Below are positions 7,356 through 15,382 of a DNA stretch of 64,000 nt, piece by piece. The position numbers were made by a program, and so were the translations under genes. The notes beneath the pieces are model-generated. The model was given only the letters and a program-made list of their open reading frames with translations, was not told where the DNA came from and did no database searches. The stretch comes from Achromobacter sp. ASV32. Its GTDB lineage: Bacteria; Pseudomonadota; Gammaproteobacteria; Burkholderiales; Burkholderiaceae_B. Each line of letters begins with the position of its first letter. The stretch's first letter is position 1. The stretch covers positions 1 through 64,000 of the forward strand of contig NZ_JAELTJ010000013.1 in NCBI RefSeq assembly GCF_016428805.1, read 5' to 3'.

Positions 7356-9995
7356 TCAGTCGCGAGCGCCCGTTTCGGCCGGCGCCTGTCCGTGGGCGCC
7401 GAGGGTATCCGCTAGGATAGCGGGAATCACCCCGCCCAGACGCAAGAGGCGCAGTTCCAGCTGGGTTTCCACGGCGGCGGTTGCCGAGAACGTTTCCTCG
7501 CCGCCGCCGGCGCGCAACACGCGCACCGGCACGGCCTTGCGCGGGGCCAGGGTGTCCGCCGCGCAATCGATCTCGAGCCGGTCGCCGGGCCGCATCGCCA
7601 GGCTGTGCGGGTTGACGCCCGCGGGCAGGCGCAGCGGCAGGATGCCCATGCCGATCAGGTTCGACCGGTGGATGCGTTCAAAGCTCACCGCCAGCACCGC
7701 GCGGATGCCCAGCAACCGCTGGCCCTTGGCGGCCCAATCGCGGGACGAGCCGGTGCCAAAGCGCTCGCCCGCCAGCAGCACCACCGCGTCGCCGTCACGG
7801 CGGTAGTGCGCGGCGGCCTCCCAGATCGGTTCGATGCGACCGCTGGGCGCGTGCAGCGTGTGGCCCACCGGCGCGGCCGGACTGAGCAGATTGACCAGGC
7901 TCTTGGCGTAGAACGCGGCCCGCATCATCACCTCCCAGTTGCCGCGGCGCGAGGCGAAGACATTCAGGTCGTTGCGATCATCGCCTTGCGCGACCAGGAA
8001 GTCGGCGATCAGGCTGTCCGGCGCAATGGCGCTGGCGGGCGACAGGTGGTCGGTGGTGACGTCATCGCCGAGCACCAGCAGCGGATAGGCGGCGTAACGG
8101 CCCAACTGGCTGGCCGGGCCGGCGGCGGCGAAGGGCGGGCGCCGCAACGCGGTCGATGCGGGGTCCCACGGAAAGCGCGGCGTGTCCGGCGATTGCAGCG
8201 CCTGCCAGGCCGGGTTGGCGCTGGCGATCCGGAAGGCCTGGCGGAAATCCGCGGCGCGCAGGCTCTGCGCCAGCGCAGCGTCGATCTCGGCGTCGCCGGG
8301 CCACAGGTCGCGCAGAAGCACGGCGCGGCCGTCCGGCGTTGTCTGCACGGGTTCGCGCGACAGGTCGCGTTCGGCGTCGCCCGCCAGCGCGAAGGCGATG
8401 ACCAGCGGCGGCGACATCAGAAACCCCAGGTCCAGGTCGGGATGGATGCGGCCGGTGAAATTGCGGTTGCCGGACAGCACCGCCACCGGGTGGACGGCGC
8501 CCGTGGCCATGGCATCCTGCACCCGCGCGGGCAGGGGTCCCGAGTTGCCGATACAGGTGGTGCAGCCGTAGCCCACGATGTCAAAGCCCACCGCGGCCAG
8601 GTCGTCCAGCAGGCCGGCGCGCGCCAGGTAATCGGCGGCGGCGGGCGAACCGGGAGCGAGCGAGGTCTTGACCCACGCGGGCACCGCGAGCCCGGCGTGG
8701 CGCGCCTTGCGCGCCAGCAGGCCAGCGGCGATCAGCAGGCGCGGGTCCGACGTGTTGGTGCAGCTGGTAATGGCGGCGATGGCGATGGCGTGGCGCGGCA
8801 GCGGCGACGCGGTCGCGGGCGTGAAGGCCAGATTCGCCAGGATCTCGCGGGTCTGGCTGTACGGATGCAGGTCCTGCGGCCGCCTGGGGCCCGCTACGTG
8901 CATCTGCACGCGGTCCAGCGCGATCTCGATGACGCGGGTGTAGCGCGGGCTGGCCGCCGGATCCAGGGCGATACCGGCGCTGGCGGCATAGGCGCCGACG
9001 CGGGCGATATGGGCTTCGTCGCGTCCGGTCTGGCGCAGGTAATCGAGCGTGGCGCCGTCGATCGGGAAGTAGCCGGTGGTGGCGCCATACTCGGGCGCCA
9101 TATTGGCGACCACGCAACGGCTGCCGGCCGGCAACGTCGCCACGCCCGGGCCGAAGAACTCGACGAACTCGCCCGACACCTGGATGGCGCGCAGACGCTG
9201 GGTCACCGTCAAGGCCAGGTCCGTGGCGGTGACGCCGGGGGGCAGCGCGCCCGTCAGGCGCACGCCGATCACGTCGGGAATGCGCAGCAGGGTCGGCATG
9301 CCGAACATCACCGTCTGCGCTTCCAGGCCGCCCACGCCCCAGCCCAGCACGCCGATGCCGTTGATCATGGGCGTGTGGCTGTCGGTGCCGATCATCATGT
9401 CCGGGTGCAGCGCACCCGCGTCCTCGCACACCACCGTGGCCAGCTGCTCCAGGTTGATGGTGTGCATGATGCCGGTGCCCGGCGGGTGGATGCGCACGTT
9501 CGACAGCGCTTTGGAGGCCCAGCGCAGGAAGCGGTAGCGCTCGGCGTTGCGGCGCAATTCCAGCGCCAGGTTCTGCGCCGCCGCGCCGGCTTGCGCATAG
9601 GCCTGTACCGCCAGCGAATGGTCCACCGACACGTCCACCGGCAGTACCGGGTTCAGGGCGCGCGGATCAACGCCCGCCTCGTCCAGCGCATCGCGCATGG
9701 CGGCGATGTCCACCAGCGCCGGCGTGCTGGTGGTGTCGTGCATCAGCACGCGGCCGGGCTGGAATGCGATCTCGGCTTCGCTGGTGCCGTGGGTCAGCCA
9801 GGCCAGCAGGGCGGCCACGGCCTCGTCGCGCTCGGCGCCGTGCATGTTGCGCAGCGCGTTTTCCAGCAGCAGCCGCAGCACCACCGGCAGGCGGTAGTAG
9901 TCCGGGCCGACCGTCGCGGCCATGTCGATGTGGGTGTAGGCGACGCCGTTCAGCGTGAAACCGCCGCGGCGCGGCGAGGCATTGGTGTTTTCCAT
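7356..9995 (-). CDS. acnA: Aconitate hydratase, AcnA family
   Basis: An 879-residue iron-sulfur hydro-lyase interconverting citrate-type tricarboxylates through the cis-aconitate-type alkene. The cluster-binding cysteines are in AITSCTNTSDP and GYGCTTCIGNSGPL. Substrate and active-site segments include GTDSHTPMINGIGVLGWGVGG, SGNRNFTGRIHPDLDLGFLMSPPLV and, in the swivel domain, GERFGTGSSRDWAAKGQRLLG. ATG at 9995 is preferred over an upstream in-frame start at 10019, because that one lies inside the operator palindrome. The gene is co-transcribed with a GntR regulator and a lactonase, opposite a tricarboxylate-binding protein. It may therefore be a pathway-specific aconitase rather than the housekeeping TCA enzyme. 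AcnD-type methylaconitate chemistry is a less likely alternative. Confidence 0.9.
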   Translation of the reverse strand: MENTNASPRRGGFTLNGVAYTHIDMAATVGPDYYRLPVVLRLLLENALRNMHGAERDEAVAALLAWLTHGTSEAEIAFQPGRVLMHDTTSTPALVDIAAMRDALDEAGVDPRALNPVLPVDVSVDHSLAVQAYAQAGAAAQNLALELRRNAERYRFLRWASKALSNVRIHPPGTGIMHTINLEQLATVVCEDAGALHPDMMIGTDSHTPMINGIGVLGWGVGGLEAQTVMFGMPTLLRIPDVIGVRLTGALPPGVTATDLALTVTQRLRAIQVSGEFVEFFGPGVATLPAGSRCVVANMAPEYGATTGYFPIDGATLDYLRQTGRDEAHIARVGAYAASAGIALDPAASPRYTRVIEIALDRVQMHVAGPRRPQDLHPYSQTREILANLAFTPATASPLPRHAIAIAAITSCTNTSDPRLLIAAGLLARKARHAGLAVPAWVKTSLAPGSPAAADYLARAGLLDDLAAVGFDIVGYGCTTCIGNSGPLPARVQDAMATGAVHPVAVLSGNRNFTGRIHPDLDLGFLMSPPLVIAFALAGDAERDLSREPVQTTPDGRAVLLRDLWPGDAEIDAALAQSLRAADFRQAFRIASANPAWQALQSPDTPRFPWDPASTALRRPPFAAAGPASQLGRYAAYPLLVLGDDVTTDHLSPASAIAPDSLIADFLVAQGDDRNDLNVFASRRGNWEVMMRAAFYAKSLVNLLSPAAPVGHTLHAPSGRIEPIWEAAAHYRRDGDAVVLLAGERFGTGSSRDWAAKGQRLLGIRAVLAVSFERIHRSNLIGMGILPLRLPAGVNPHSLAMRPGDRLEIDCAADTLAPRKAVPVRVLRAGGGEETFSATAAVETQLELRLLRLGGVIPAILADTLGAHGQAPAETGARD

Positions 9996-10012
9996 AGCTG
10001 CCAGTTTTGCAT

Positions 10013-10033
10013 ATTGCATCTATAAAATGCAAT
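10013..10033. promoter_or_regulatory. Palindromic operator between acnA and the divergent Bug gene
   Basis: Perfect inverted repeat ATTGCAT-N7-ATGCAAT in the 86-bp gap between the divergent starts at 9995 and 10082. A further TTTTGCAT half-site sits just before it. It is AT-rich against its GC-rich surroundings and placed to control both directions. The GntR/FCD protein encoded in the operon is the obvious candidate binder (inference). Confidence 0.65.
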
Positions 10034-10081
10034 TAAGGAAAAACCCGGCCGCCCTCGAGCAGGCCACCCAGGAGACAGATC

Positions 10082-11089
10082 ATGACCCTCATCCGCACGC
10101 TTGCCGCCAGCGCGGCCCTGACCCTGGCCGCGGCGCCGCCGCTGCATGCCGCCGACGCAGGGGCGACCGGCGCGTCGGCCTTGGCGGCCGGGCGGCCGAT
10201 CACCCTGATCGTGCCCTTTGCCGCCGGCGGCGGGGTGGACGGTATGGGCCGCCTGCTGGCTGAACGCCTGCGCGCCGAGTTGCCGCAGGGCGTGGTGGTG
10301 GAAAACAAGCCGGGTGCCAGCGGCATGCTGGGCGCGCAGACGGTGGTGCGTTCCGCGCCCGATGGCACCACGCTGCTGCTGGGATCGGCTGGCGAGACCG
10401 CCATCAACCCGCTGGTGTTCAAGGGCAAGATGCAATACCAGCCCGAGCGCGACCTGGCGCCGATCGCGCTGGTGGCGCGTGTGCCCAACGTGCTGGTCGC
10501 CAACCCCAAGCTGCCCGTGGCCAACGTGCAGGAACTGGTGGCCTACGGCCGCGCCAACCCCGACCGCCTGACCTACGCCACCAGCGGCGTGGGCAATCCG
10601 CAGCACCTGAACGGCGAACTGCTGCAATCGCTGGCTGGCATCAAGATGGTCCACGTGCCGTACAAGGGCGCTTCGGCGCAACTGGTCGACGTGGCCGCGG
10701 GCAGCGTCGACCTGACATTCGTGAGCCTGGCCGGCGCGCTGCCGTTCATCAAGAGCGGCAAGGTCAAGCCGCTGGCGGTCACCTCGGCCACGCGGGCCTC
10801 GTTCGCGCCCGACATTCCCGCGCTGGCCGAGTACGCACCGCTGAAGGATTACGCGCTGGAAAACTGGTTCGGCATCTTCGTGCCGGCGGCCACCCCCGCG
10901 CCGGTAAGGCAGCAATTGGCCGCGGCTATCGACCGTTGCCTGCGCGACGAAAAGCTGGTTGCCAGCCTGCGCGAGCTGGGCGGCGAGGTGCAGCCCATGA
11001 CCCCGGATGCGTTCCGCGCCTTCATCCAGGCGCAGACCACCGTGTTCGCCAAGGTGGTGGCGGACGGGCACATCACCGCGGAGAATTGA
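10082..11089 (+). CDS. Bug-family tripartite tricarboxylate transporter substrate-binding protein
   Basis: A 335-residue secreted solute-binding protein with a signal peptide (MTLIRTLAASAALTLAAAPPLHAADA). Bug/TctC family segments are ITLIVPFAAGGGVDGMGRLLAERL, VVVENKPGASGMLGAQTVV, YQPERDLAPIALVARVPNVLV, PYKGASAQLVDVAAGSVDLTF and PLAVTSATRASFAPDIPALAEY. Such proteins capture carboxylates in the periplasm and usually work with a TctAB membrane pair. No TctAB genes are present here, which is common for orphan Bug proteins. It is transcribed away from the aconitase operon, from a shared control region, so its ligand is probably the substrate of that pathway. Its 3' end overlaps the convergent oxygenase-like gene by 17 bp. 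Confidence 0.92.
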   Translation: MTLIRTLAASAALTLAAAPPLHAADAGATGASALAAGRPITLIVPFAAGGGVDGMGRLLAERLRAELPQGVVVENKPGASGMLGAQTVVRSAPDGTTLLLGSAGETAINPLVFKGKMQYQPERDLAPIALVARVPNVLVANPKLPVANVQELVAYGRANPDRLTYATSGVGNPQHLNGELLQSLAGIKMVHVPYKGASAQLVDVAAGSVDLTFVSLAGALPFIKSGKVKPLAVTSATRASFAPDIPALAEYAPLKDYALENWFGIFVPAATPAPVRQQLAAAIDRCLRDEKLVASLRELGGEVQPMTPDAFRAFIQAQTTVFAKVVADGHITAEN

Positions 11090-11732
11090 GCGGCAGTTCC
11101 AGACCCATTCGCATTCCGCCGCGCACACGGCTGATGGCGTGACGCACGGTGGCGCGGTAGTCGCCCTGCGCGCCGCGGATGGGCCGGTGCGCGGCGGCGA
11201 TCAGCGCCGCGTCGCCCAGGCCCAGCGGCAGCACCAGGGGGCGCGACTGCTGGCGCGGGCGTTGCTCGGTCATGACGAATTCGCCGCCGGAAAAGTCCTG
11301 GTCAGGGTCGGACAGCAGCGCGACCAGCCGCAGCGCAAACGCGGCTTCATCCGTCTCGTGCGTCAAGGGATGCGCCTCGTCCTCGCGCAGGCGGTGCAGC
11401 AGGGGCGGGTCCGCCCGCGCCAGCGGCAGGCTGGCCGCAATGCGGCCCAGGCGCTGCGACCAAGATTGGGCCAACGGCGCCAGCCGCGCGTACAGCGCGG
11501 GCGCCAGGCCATCCAGCGGGCAGGGCAGCGCACCATCCAGATAGCGGCGTTCGCCCTGATGGGCAGGCGCTTGCGCCGGGCTGGCGGCGGCAGGCGCGTC
11601 GAAGGCCGTCGTCAAGGCGCGGACCTGCGCCGCGCTGAACAGCGCGGACAGCGGCGCCCAGCCTTCGGCCTCCAGCTGCTGCGCGATCCGGGCCCAGTCG
11701 TAGCGCTCCAAGGCGTGCGCGGCGGCCGTCAT
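11073..11732 (-). CDS. 2OG-Fe(II) oxygenase-like protein with degenerate metal site
   Basis: A 219-residue protein clearly homologous to the oxygenase at 20029: both share the order LTxPGQ/FSAAQ near the N-terminus, YPRLAP/YARLAP, an LLS-P-DF-GGEFVMTE block, and a final RHG/RHA histidine. The expected iron-binding HxD is not intact. Where the paralogue has HQD, this protein has HETD (residues 125-128), shifted by about two positions, so Asp is absent at the canonical place. It may be inactive, use a shifted site, or bind a different cofactor. Its ATG overlaps the stop of the AlkA gene (ATGA), so the two are translationally coupled. The role is unknown; the context suggests alkylation repair or an accessory of it. 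Confidence 0.75.
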   Translation of the reverse strand: MTAAAHALERYDWARIAQQLEAEGWAPLSALFSAAQVRALTTAFDAPAAASPAQAPAHQGERRYLDGALPCPLDGLAPALYARLAPLAQSWSQRLGRIAASLPLARADPPLLHRLREDEAHPLTHETDEAAFALRLVALLSDPDQDFSGGEFVMTEQRPRQQSRPLVLPLGLGDAALIAAAHRPIRGAQGDYRATVRHAISRVRGGMRMGLELPLNSPR

Positions 11733-12466
11733 GGCGCCGCCGGGGCCGCCATGGCGGGCATGCGCCACAGGTACCAGGCCGCGATGGTGCGGTACGGGCT
11801 GCAGGCCTGGCCGATGGCGCGCATCTGGGCGGGCGAAGGCGCCTTGTCCAGGCGCTTGAGCCGCCGGTAGCCTTCGCGCACGCCGTAGTCGTCCACCGGC
11901 AGGATATCCACGCGTTCCAGCGTATAGATCAGCAGCATCTCGACGGTCCAGCGGCCCACGCCGCGCAGCGTCACCAGGCGTTCGATCAGCGCCTCGTCCG
12001 TCATCGCCAGCGCTTCGTCGCGGCTGGGGATGATGCCGTCCAGCGCCGCCTGTGCAATGCCACGGATGGTGGCCAGCTTGGACGCGGAAAAACCGCAGTC
12101 GCGCTGGGCTTGTGGATCGGTGGCCAGCAGCGCGCGCGGCGCCGGGAACGACTGGCCGGGATACAGCGCCAGGAAACGGCCCAGGATGGCGTCGCCGGCG
12201 CGGGCGTGCAGTTGCTGGTAGGCGATGGCGCGCACCAGCGCCTCGTAGGGATCGCGCGCCGGCCGCGATTCATGGCGGCAGGGGCCGATGGCGGCGACGT
12301 GGCGGGCCCAGTCTTCATCCAGCGCGGCCAGGTGCCTGGCCGCGCGCTTGTACAGGGCTGCCGCCACCGCGGGATTCAAACCGGCGGCGGGCGCGGGCCG
12401 GGCGGCGGCCTTGCCTGGCTTGGAGGAGGCGCCGGGCGGCGCGCGGGGCGATTCGGGTGGCGTCAT
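11729..12466 (-). CDS. alkA: AlkA-like DNA-3-methyladenine glycosylase II
   Basis: A 245-residue base-excision enzyme of the HhH-GPD superfamily that removes alkylated purines from DNA. The helix-hairpin-helix and catalytic loop are visible as LVTLRGVGRWTVEMLLIYTL followed by VDILPVDDYGV, where the family's catalytic Asp lies. The upstream helical part (PYEALVRAIAYQQLHARAGDAILGRF) is also typical. It lacks the N-terminal TATA-like domain of E. coli AlkA, so it matches the shorter bacterial form. The N-terminal 35 residues are Pro/Ala-rich and poorly conserved, so the start is less certain. It is coupled to the degenerate 2OG oxygenase downstream. Confidence 0.88.
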   Translation of the reverse strand: MTPPESPRAPPGASSKPGKAAARPAPAAGLNPAVAAALYKRAARHLAALDEDWARHVAAIGPCRHESRPARDPYEALVRAIAYQQLHARAGDAILGRFLALYPGQSFPAPRALLATDPQAQRDCGFSASKLATIRGIAQAALDGIIPSRDEALAMTDEALIERLVTLRGVGRWTVEMLLIYTLERVDILPVDDYGVREGYRRLKRLDKAPSPAQMRAIGQACSPYRTIAAWYLWRMPAMAAPAAP

Positions 12467-12602
12467 GGAGGATGATGTGGCTCAGGGGATCTACAGCATA
12501 GCGGCCCGCGTCCGGATCGGCACTCCGAAGCTTGCTCCCGGCGCCGCTGTTGCGGTGCAGTATGCTTGAGGGCTTCCTGGACCTCTTTTTCTGCTGCCCG
12601 CA

Positions 12603-13292
12603 ATGACCGATTTTCCCTTTGACGCCGTGCTGTTCGATTGCGACGGCGTGCTGGTCGATTCCGAACCCATTACCGCCCGCGTCCTGACCGAGATGCTCAA
12701 CGAGCTGGGCTGGGCGATCACGTTTGAAGAAGCCACGCGCATCTTCACCGGCAAGGCCGTGCGGGACGAACTGCCCCTGATCCAGTCCAAGACGGGCGTT
12801 GCGCTGTCGCCCGATTGGTTCGCGCAATTCCGCGAGCGCCGCAACGCCGCGCTGGATCGCGAGCTGCTGGAGATCCCCGGCGCGCCGCAGGCCGTGCGCG
12901 CCTTGCACCAGACGCTGGATGGCCGTATTGCCGTCGCCTCGGGCGCGGACCGCCGCAAGGTGGAGTTGCAGCTGGCCAAGATCGGCATCGCCGAGTGGTT
13001 TGGCGAGCGGGTCTTCAGCGGCCATGAAATGCCGCGCAGCAAGCCGCACCCGGACGTGTACCTGGCCGCGGCCAGCGCGTTGGGCGTGGATCCCAAGCGC
13101 TGCGCGGTGGTCGAGGATACGGTCACCGGCGCCACCGCCGGGGTGGCGGCGGGCGCCACGGTGTTCGGCTACAGCCCGGATGCCAACGGCCACAGCAGCC
13201 CCGAGGCGCTGCGCAACGTGGGCGTGGCGCACGTGTTCACCGACATGAAGCAACTGCCGGCCCTGCTGGCCGGCTGGGCCGCGGCGCACTGA
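12603..13292 (+). CDS. HAD-superfamily phosphatase (subfamily IA)
   Basis: A 229-residue haloacid-dehalogenase-fold hydrolase. Motif I is FDCDGVLVDSEP near residue 10 (Asp nucleophile and acid/base Asp). Motif II is the Ser/Thr in VASGADRRKVELQLAKIGI, motif III the Lys in RSKPHPDVYLAAA, and motif IV VVEDTVTGATAGVAAGATVFGY. A helical cap lies at about residues 20-85, as in phosphoglycolate phosphatase and beta-phosphoglucomutase relatives. The substrate is probably a small sugar phosphate or phosphoglycolate. It is monocistronic and divergent from alkA; no neighbour suggests a pathway. Confidence 0.9.
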   Translation: MTDFPFDAVLFDCDGVLVDSEPITARVLTEMLNELGWAITFEEATRIFTGKAVRDELPLIQSKTGVALSPDWFAQFRERRNAALDRELLEIPGAPQAVRALHQTLDGRIAVASGADRRKVELQLAKIGIAEWFGERVFSGHEMPRSKPHPDVYLAAASALGVDPKRCAVVEDTVTGATAGVAAGATVFGYSPDANGHSSPEALRNVGVAHVFTDMKQLPALLAGWAAAH

Positions 13293-13367
13293 CGCGCCAG
13301 GCCTTGCGGCGGGGCGGCCGGCGGCTGCCGCCGCCCGCGCTGTTCCAACGCGTGCTGGGCGCTCGCC

Positions 13368-14141
13368 TCAGCGCGCGTATTGCTCGCCGCCGTCCAGGTC
13401 GATGACCGTGCCGCTCAGGTAGCCCGCTCGCGGCGAGGCGCCAAACACCACCATGTCGGCCACTTCCTCGGCCTCCATCAGCCGGCCGAAGGGCAGGTCG
13501 GTCAGGGTTTCCTGCCAGCGCGATTCGTCGCCCCAGCGTGCCTGCGCGCGTTGTTTGGCCAGCGTCAGCACACGGTCGGTGCGGGTGCGCGACGGGTTCA
13601 CGCCGAATACGCGCACGCCATGGCGCGGCGCATCGCCGCCCAAGGCGCGGGTGAAGGCGATCAACGACGCATTGGCCGCCGCGCCGCAGATATAGTCGGC
13701 GCGCGGCGCCGAGCCGGCCATCCCGATGATGTTGGCGATGACGCCCGTGCCGGCCTGGCGCATCAGCGGATAGTAGTGGCGGGCAAGCGCGATATAGCCG
13801 TGCACCTTCAGTTCCCATCCTGCGCGCCAGCGCTCGTCCTGCACCTGGTCCAGCGCGCCGCCCGGCACGGCGCCGGCATTGTTGACCAGGATATCGATCG
13901 GCCCGGTCTGCTCGGCCACGCGCGCCGCCGCGCCCGGCTGGGCCAGGTCCAGCGCCAGCGTGCGCGCGGGCCGGCCGCTTTGCGCTTGAACGGCCTGGGC
14001 CGCCGCCTGCAGCGCCGCGTCGTTGCGCGCCACCAGGATCGGTTCGGCGCCTTCCCGCGCGAAGGCCATGGCGCAGGCCAGCCCGATACCCTTGGACGCG
14101 CCCGTGATCAGTACGCGCTTGCCGTCCAGCTGCAAATCCAT
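13368..14141 (-). CDS. Short-chain dehydrogenase/reductase lacking the YxxxK lysine
   Basis: A 257-residue Rossmann-fold protein. The cofactor motif TGASKGIG (residues 13-20), DILVNNAG (83-90) and the C-terminal GTVIDLDGGEQY are those of classical SDRs. The active site is not: at the usual YxxxK the protein has Y150-ICG-A154, so the proton-relay lysine is replaced by alanine, and the segment normally holding the catalytic serine reads ANIIGMAGS. It may belong to a divergent SDR group that binds NAD(P) without classical catalysis, or use another mechanism. ATG at 14141 was chosen because the Rossmann fold begins there. It is divergent from mgtC. Confidence 0.88.
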   Translation of the reverse strand: MDLQLDGKRVLITGASKGIGLACAMAFAREGAEPILVARNDAALQAAAQAVQAQSGRPARTLALDLAQPGAAARVAEQTGPIDILVNNAGAVPGGALDQVQDERWRAGWELKVHGYIALARHYYPLMRQAGTGVIANIIGMAGSAPRADYICGAAANASLIAFTRALGGDAPRHGVRVFGVNPSRTRTDRVLTLAKQRAQARWGDESRWQETLTDLPFGRLMEAEEVADMVVFGASPRAGYLSGTVIDLDGGEQYAR

Positions 14142-14326
14142 GCCAAGCTCCTCGCTGTCGCGTCCGCGGCAATACGTATCGGGACGCTGTTGAATATCGG
14201 CCCGGAGAACCCGGCGCCGTGAACCGCTGTTGTAAACCAGATGCCCGTGGCGGGCCAGCGATGCTGGCAGGTCCCGGGCCAGGTCTGCTGCTATGCTGCC
14301 AGTTACCCTTATCCCGGGAGACGGTG

Positions 14327-14863
14327 ATGTCGGAAGTCTGGCTGGAAATCTGGACCACACTGCGCAGCGAATTCGCCGACATTCCCGACGTCGGCGAAGC
14401 GACCCGTATCGTGCTGCGCCTGGGCATGGCCGTCATCCTGGGCGGGCTGCTGGGTTATGAGCGCGAACGCAGCGGCAAGGCGGCGGGCTTGCGCACGCAC
14501 ATGCTGGTGGCGCTGGGCGCGGCGATCTTCGTGCTGGTGCCGCTGCAGAACGGCATGCAGGTCGGCGACCTGAGCCGGGTGCTGCAGGGCGTGATCGCCG
14601 GCATCGGTTTTCTGGGCGCGGGCGCCATCATCAAACTCAGCAACGAACGCGAGATCCGCGGGCTGACCACGTCGGCCAGTATCTGGATGACGGCCGCCAT
14701 CGGCGTGGCCGCGGGCATGGGCCGCGAGGCCACCGCCGTGGCCAGCACGCTGATGGCGCTGTTCGTGCTGGCGGTGCTGCGCCGGGTCGAGGCCCGCATC
14801 GGCGACAAGAGCGACAAGCGCCTGATCGAACCCGACCAGGCGCGAGCGCCCGCCAAGCGTTAG
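14327..14863 (+). CDS. MgtC/SapB-family inner-membrane protein
   Basis: A 178-residue polytopic membrane protein. It has the MgtC core [24 protein letters not shown], then [35 protein letters not shown] and [25 protein letters not shown], followed by a last hydrophobic helix and a charged tail. Family members are linked to Mg2+ limitation, F-ATPase modulation and intracellular survival. This one is the short MgtC/SapB form without the C-terminal ACT-like domain. ATG at 14327 is preceded by a GGGAG-type ribosome site. Its stop (14861-14863) overlaps the original stop of the convergent cupin pseudogene. Confidence 0.9.
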   Translation: MSEVWLEIWTTLRSEFADIPDVGEATRIVLRLGMAVILGGLLGYERERSGKAAGLRTHMLVALGAAIFVLVPLQNGMQVGDLSRVLQGVIAGIGFLGAGAIIKLSNEREIRGLTTSASIWMTAAIGVAAGMGREATAVASTLMALFVLAVLRRVEARIGDKSDKRLIEPDQARAPAKR

Positions 14864-15228
14864 ATCCAGACGTCGTTCGGGGCGCTGCGTTCGCCGCCCT
14901 GGTCGCCCGTGTTGAGGACGCCGCGCGGCTCGATCAGCATGGCATGCACCTCTTGCGCGGCACAGGGCTTGTGTTCCACCCCCTAGGGAATGACGGCCAT
15001 TTCGCCCGGCCCCAGGTCGATGTGGCCGTCGCGCAGTTCGATGCGCAACTGGCCAGCCAGCACGATGAAGGTCTCGTCGGTGTCGGCATGGCTATGCCAC
15101 ACGAATTCACCGTGCAGCTTGACCAGCTTGAACTGGTAGTCGTTCATCTCGGCGATGACCTTGGGCGTCCAGTGTTCGTGGATCAGCGACAGTTTCCGGG
15201 CCAGATTGAGGGCGGGGATGGCGGGCAT
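14860..15228 (-). pseudogene. Cupin-domain gene interrupted by an in-frame amber codon
   Basis: The reading frame from ATG 15228 encodes a small cupin (HGEFVWHSHADTDETFIVLAGQ, then LGPGEMAVIP), with the metal-binding His pair and Glu visible. After 81 residues it meets TAG at 14985-14983. The same frame then continues without a break as [21 protein letters not shown]...NDVWI to a TAA at 14862-14860, giving a normal 122-codon cupin. Families of this type usually read VIPKGVEHKP or VIPRGVEHKP here, so one substitution (for example AAG to TAG) explains the break. The conserved His of the second cupin motif lies after the stop, so the 81-residue product should be non-functional. A sequencing error cannot be excluded. 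Confidence 0.85.
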
Positions 15229-15382
15229 GGGGATTCTCGGTAGAAAAGGAACCCGTGCAGCTTAGGCGCGGCGGCAGGCCGCCGTCTTGTACGTTTGTGC
15301 GGATACGGTCAGCGCCGGGGACATCGGCGCGGACGCCGTCGCGGCCCCGCTTCGGATGCGGGCGTGCGGTGCCGTCCCGGGG

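Noticed and set aside
7605-10025. 806-codon open frame on the plus strand
   Set aside because: Antisense to the aconitase gene; Arg/Gly/His-rich shadow composition without motifs.
14983-15228. Treating the 81-residue cupin as a complete short gene
   Set aside because: The same frame continues with clear cupin sequence to a stop at the mgtC boundary, so a nonsense mutation is the better explanation.
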